A stretch of DNA of 64,000 nucleotides from positions 372,001 to 436,000 of the forward strand of contig NZ_CP032509.1 of the NCBI RefSeq assembly GCF_003952725.1. Reading direction: 5' to 3'. The first letter of the stretch is position 1. Each line of letters starts with the position of its first letter. This stretch comes from Georhizobium profundi (lineage in GTDB: Bacteria > Pseudomonadota > Alphaproteobacteria > Rhizobiales > Rhizobiaceae). A program made the translations under genes and the position numbers. The notes beneath the pieces were generated by a model, which worked only from the letters and a program-made list of their open reading frames with translations, had not been told where the DNA came from and searched no databases. Below, piece after piece: positions 63,699-64,000 of the stretch.

Positions 63699-64000
63699 CG
63701 CTCAGCGACGCGGGTCTCTTTTCCCTCATCGCGGCCGCGCTCGTTCTCGCCTGTGCCTTTCTGCTGGACAGCAACAAGACGCTCGATCGCGTCGTCTTCG
63801 GCAGCATCGTCATCGTGATGATCGGCAACTACCTGCTGTTTCGCATCTCAGACACGCTGCCACAGTTCGAGTGGAGCGCCTATGCGATCTGGCCCCGCAT
63901 CTATCTCGCCTTCGAAACGATCATCGTTTTCTACACGATCCTCTCCATCGTGTTCTTCTTCAAACGCAGCGACCGGACGGCCGAGGCGAACGAGAGCCAG
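63680..64000 (+). CDS. polytopic protein, probable family 2 glycosyltransferase, truncated at window end
   Basis: ATG 63680, with GGAG upstream, opens a frame that runs off the window after 107 residues. It shows three hydrophobic helices, at about residues 12-28, 38-52 and 72-94, then a basic KRSDRTAEANESQ. This pattern and the neighbouring adaptor and toroid genes suit the N-terminus of a cellulose-synthase-like or curdlan-synthase-like enzyme. The catalytic domain is not visible, so the call is tentative. Confidence 0.55.
   Translation, partial: MSPETVTLSDAGLFSLIAAALVLACAFLLDSNKTLDRVVFGSIVIVMIGNYLLFRISDTLPQFEWSAYAIWPRIYLAFETIIVFYTILSIVFFFKRSDRTAEANESQ

Noticed and set aside
1..64000. CRISPR arrays, insertion sequences, prophage genes
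   Set aside because: No regularly spaced direct repeats, transposase motifs or phage structural genes were seen on either strand.

Overview
The window looks like chromosomal DNA of an alphaproteobacterium of the order Hyphomicrobiales (Rhizobiales). The reasons are high GC, the rhizobial-style order of infC, rpmI-rplT and pheS-pheT, a bacterial transglutaminase-like cysteine proteinase, a palindromic intergenic repeat of the kind I recall from rhizobia (58901-59004), and a D-tartrate dehydratase that closely resembles the Bradyrhizobium TarD sequence as I remember it. The genus cannot be fixed from this sequence alone. I saw no insertion sequence, phage gene or CRISPR array.

1-17 kb is mostly housekeeping. 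It holds a secreted cysteine proteinase, an alpha/beta hydrolase, infC with an AUU start codon, a membrane methyltransferase, an old yellow enzyme, rpmI-rplT, a kinase-like gene, and pheS and pheT separated by a DUF4160/DUF2442 pair and a GFA-family gene. A soluble two-PAS chemotaxis receptor, a BMP-type binding protein, msrA and tRNA-Ser(GGA) follow.

17-36 kb is accessory metabolism and signalling. It has a PhyH-like dioxygenase, a gamma-glutamyltransferase without a signal peptide, and two PYROXD2-like flavoproteins flanking a cyclase-family hydrolase, followed by a complete peptide-type ABC transporter (23.4-28.6 kb). Then come fdhD and a YdeP-type molybdoenzyme in divergent orientation, a LuxR/LuxI quorum-sensing pair with a perfect 22-bp palindrome in front, a PepSY membrane gene broken by a nonsense codon and a frameshift, and a PAQR/hemolysin III protein.

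36-60.5 kb is the most interesting part: a large organic-acid catabolic locus with a two-fold layout. The left half reads leftward as MmgE/PrpD, AbrB transporter, SDR, MmgE/PrpD, an isopropylmalate-dehydrogenase-like enzyme, tartrate dehydrogenase and a GntR regulator, with a divergent TctCBA transporter. The right half reads rightward as an enolase-superfamily enzyme, a second TctCBA, MmgE/PrpD, SDR, AbrB transporter, TarD and MmgE/PrpD. A four-domain rhodanese protein and a dehalogenase-like hydrolase lie between them. Five transcription-unit starts carry related short palindromes (TTGTnnACAA type), which suggests one regulon, probably run by the local GntR protein. Both SDR proteins lack the catalytic Ser and Tyr. 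Substrates beyond tartrate-like acids are unknown.

60.9-64 kb begins an exopolysaccharide-type operon: a membrane fusion protein, a secreted alpha/alpha-toroid protein, and the start of a polytopic protein that is probably a family 2 glycosyltransferase and runs off the window.
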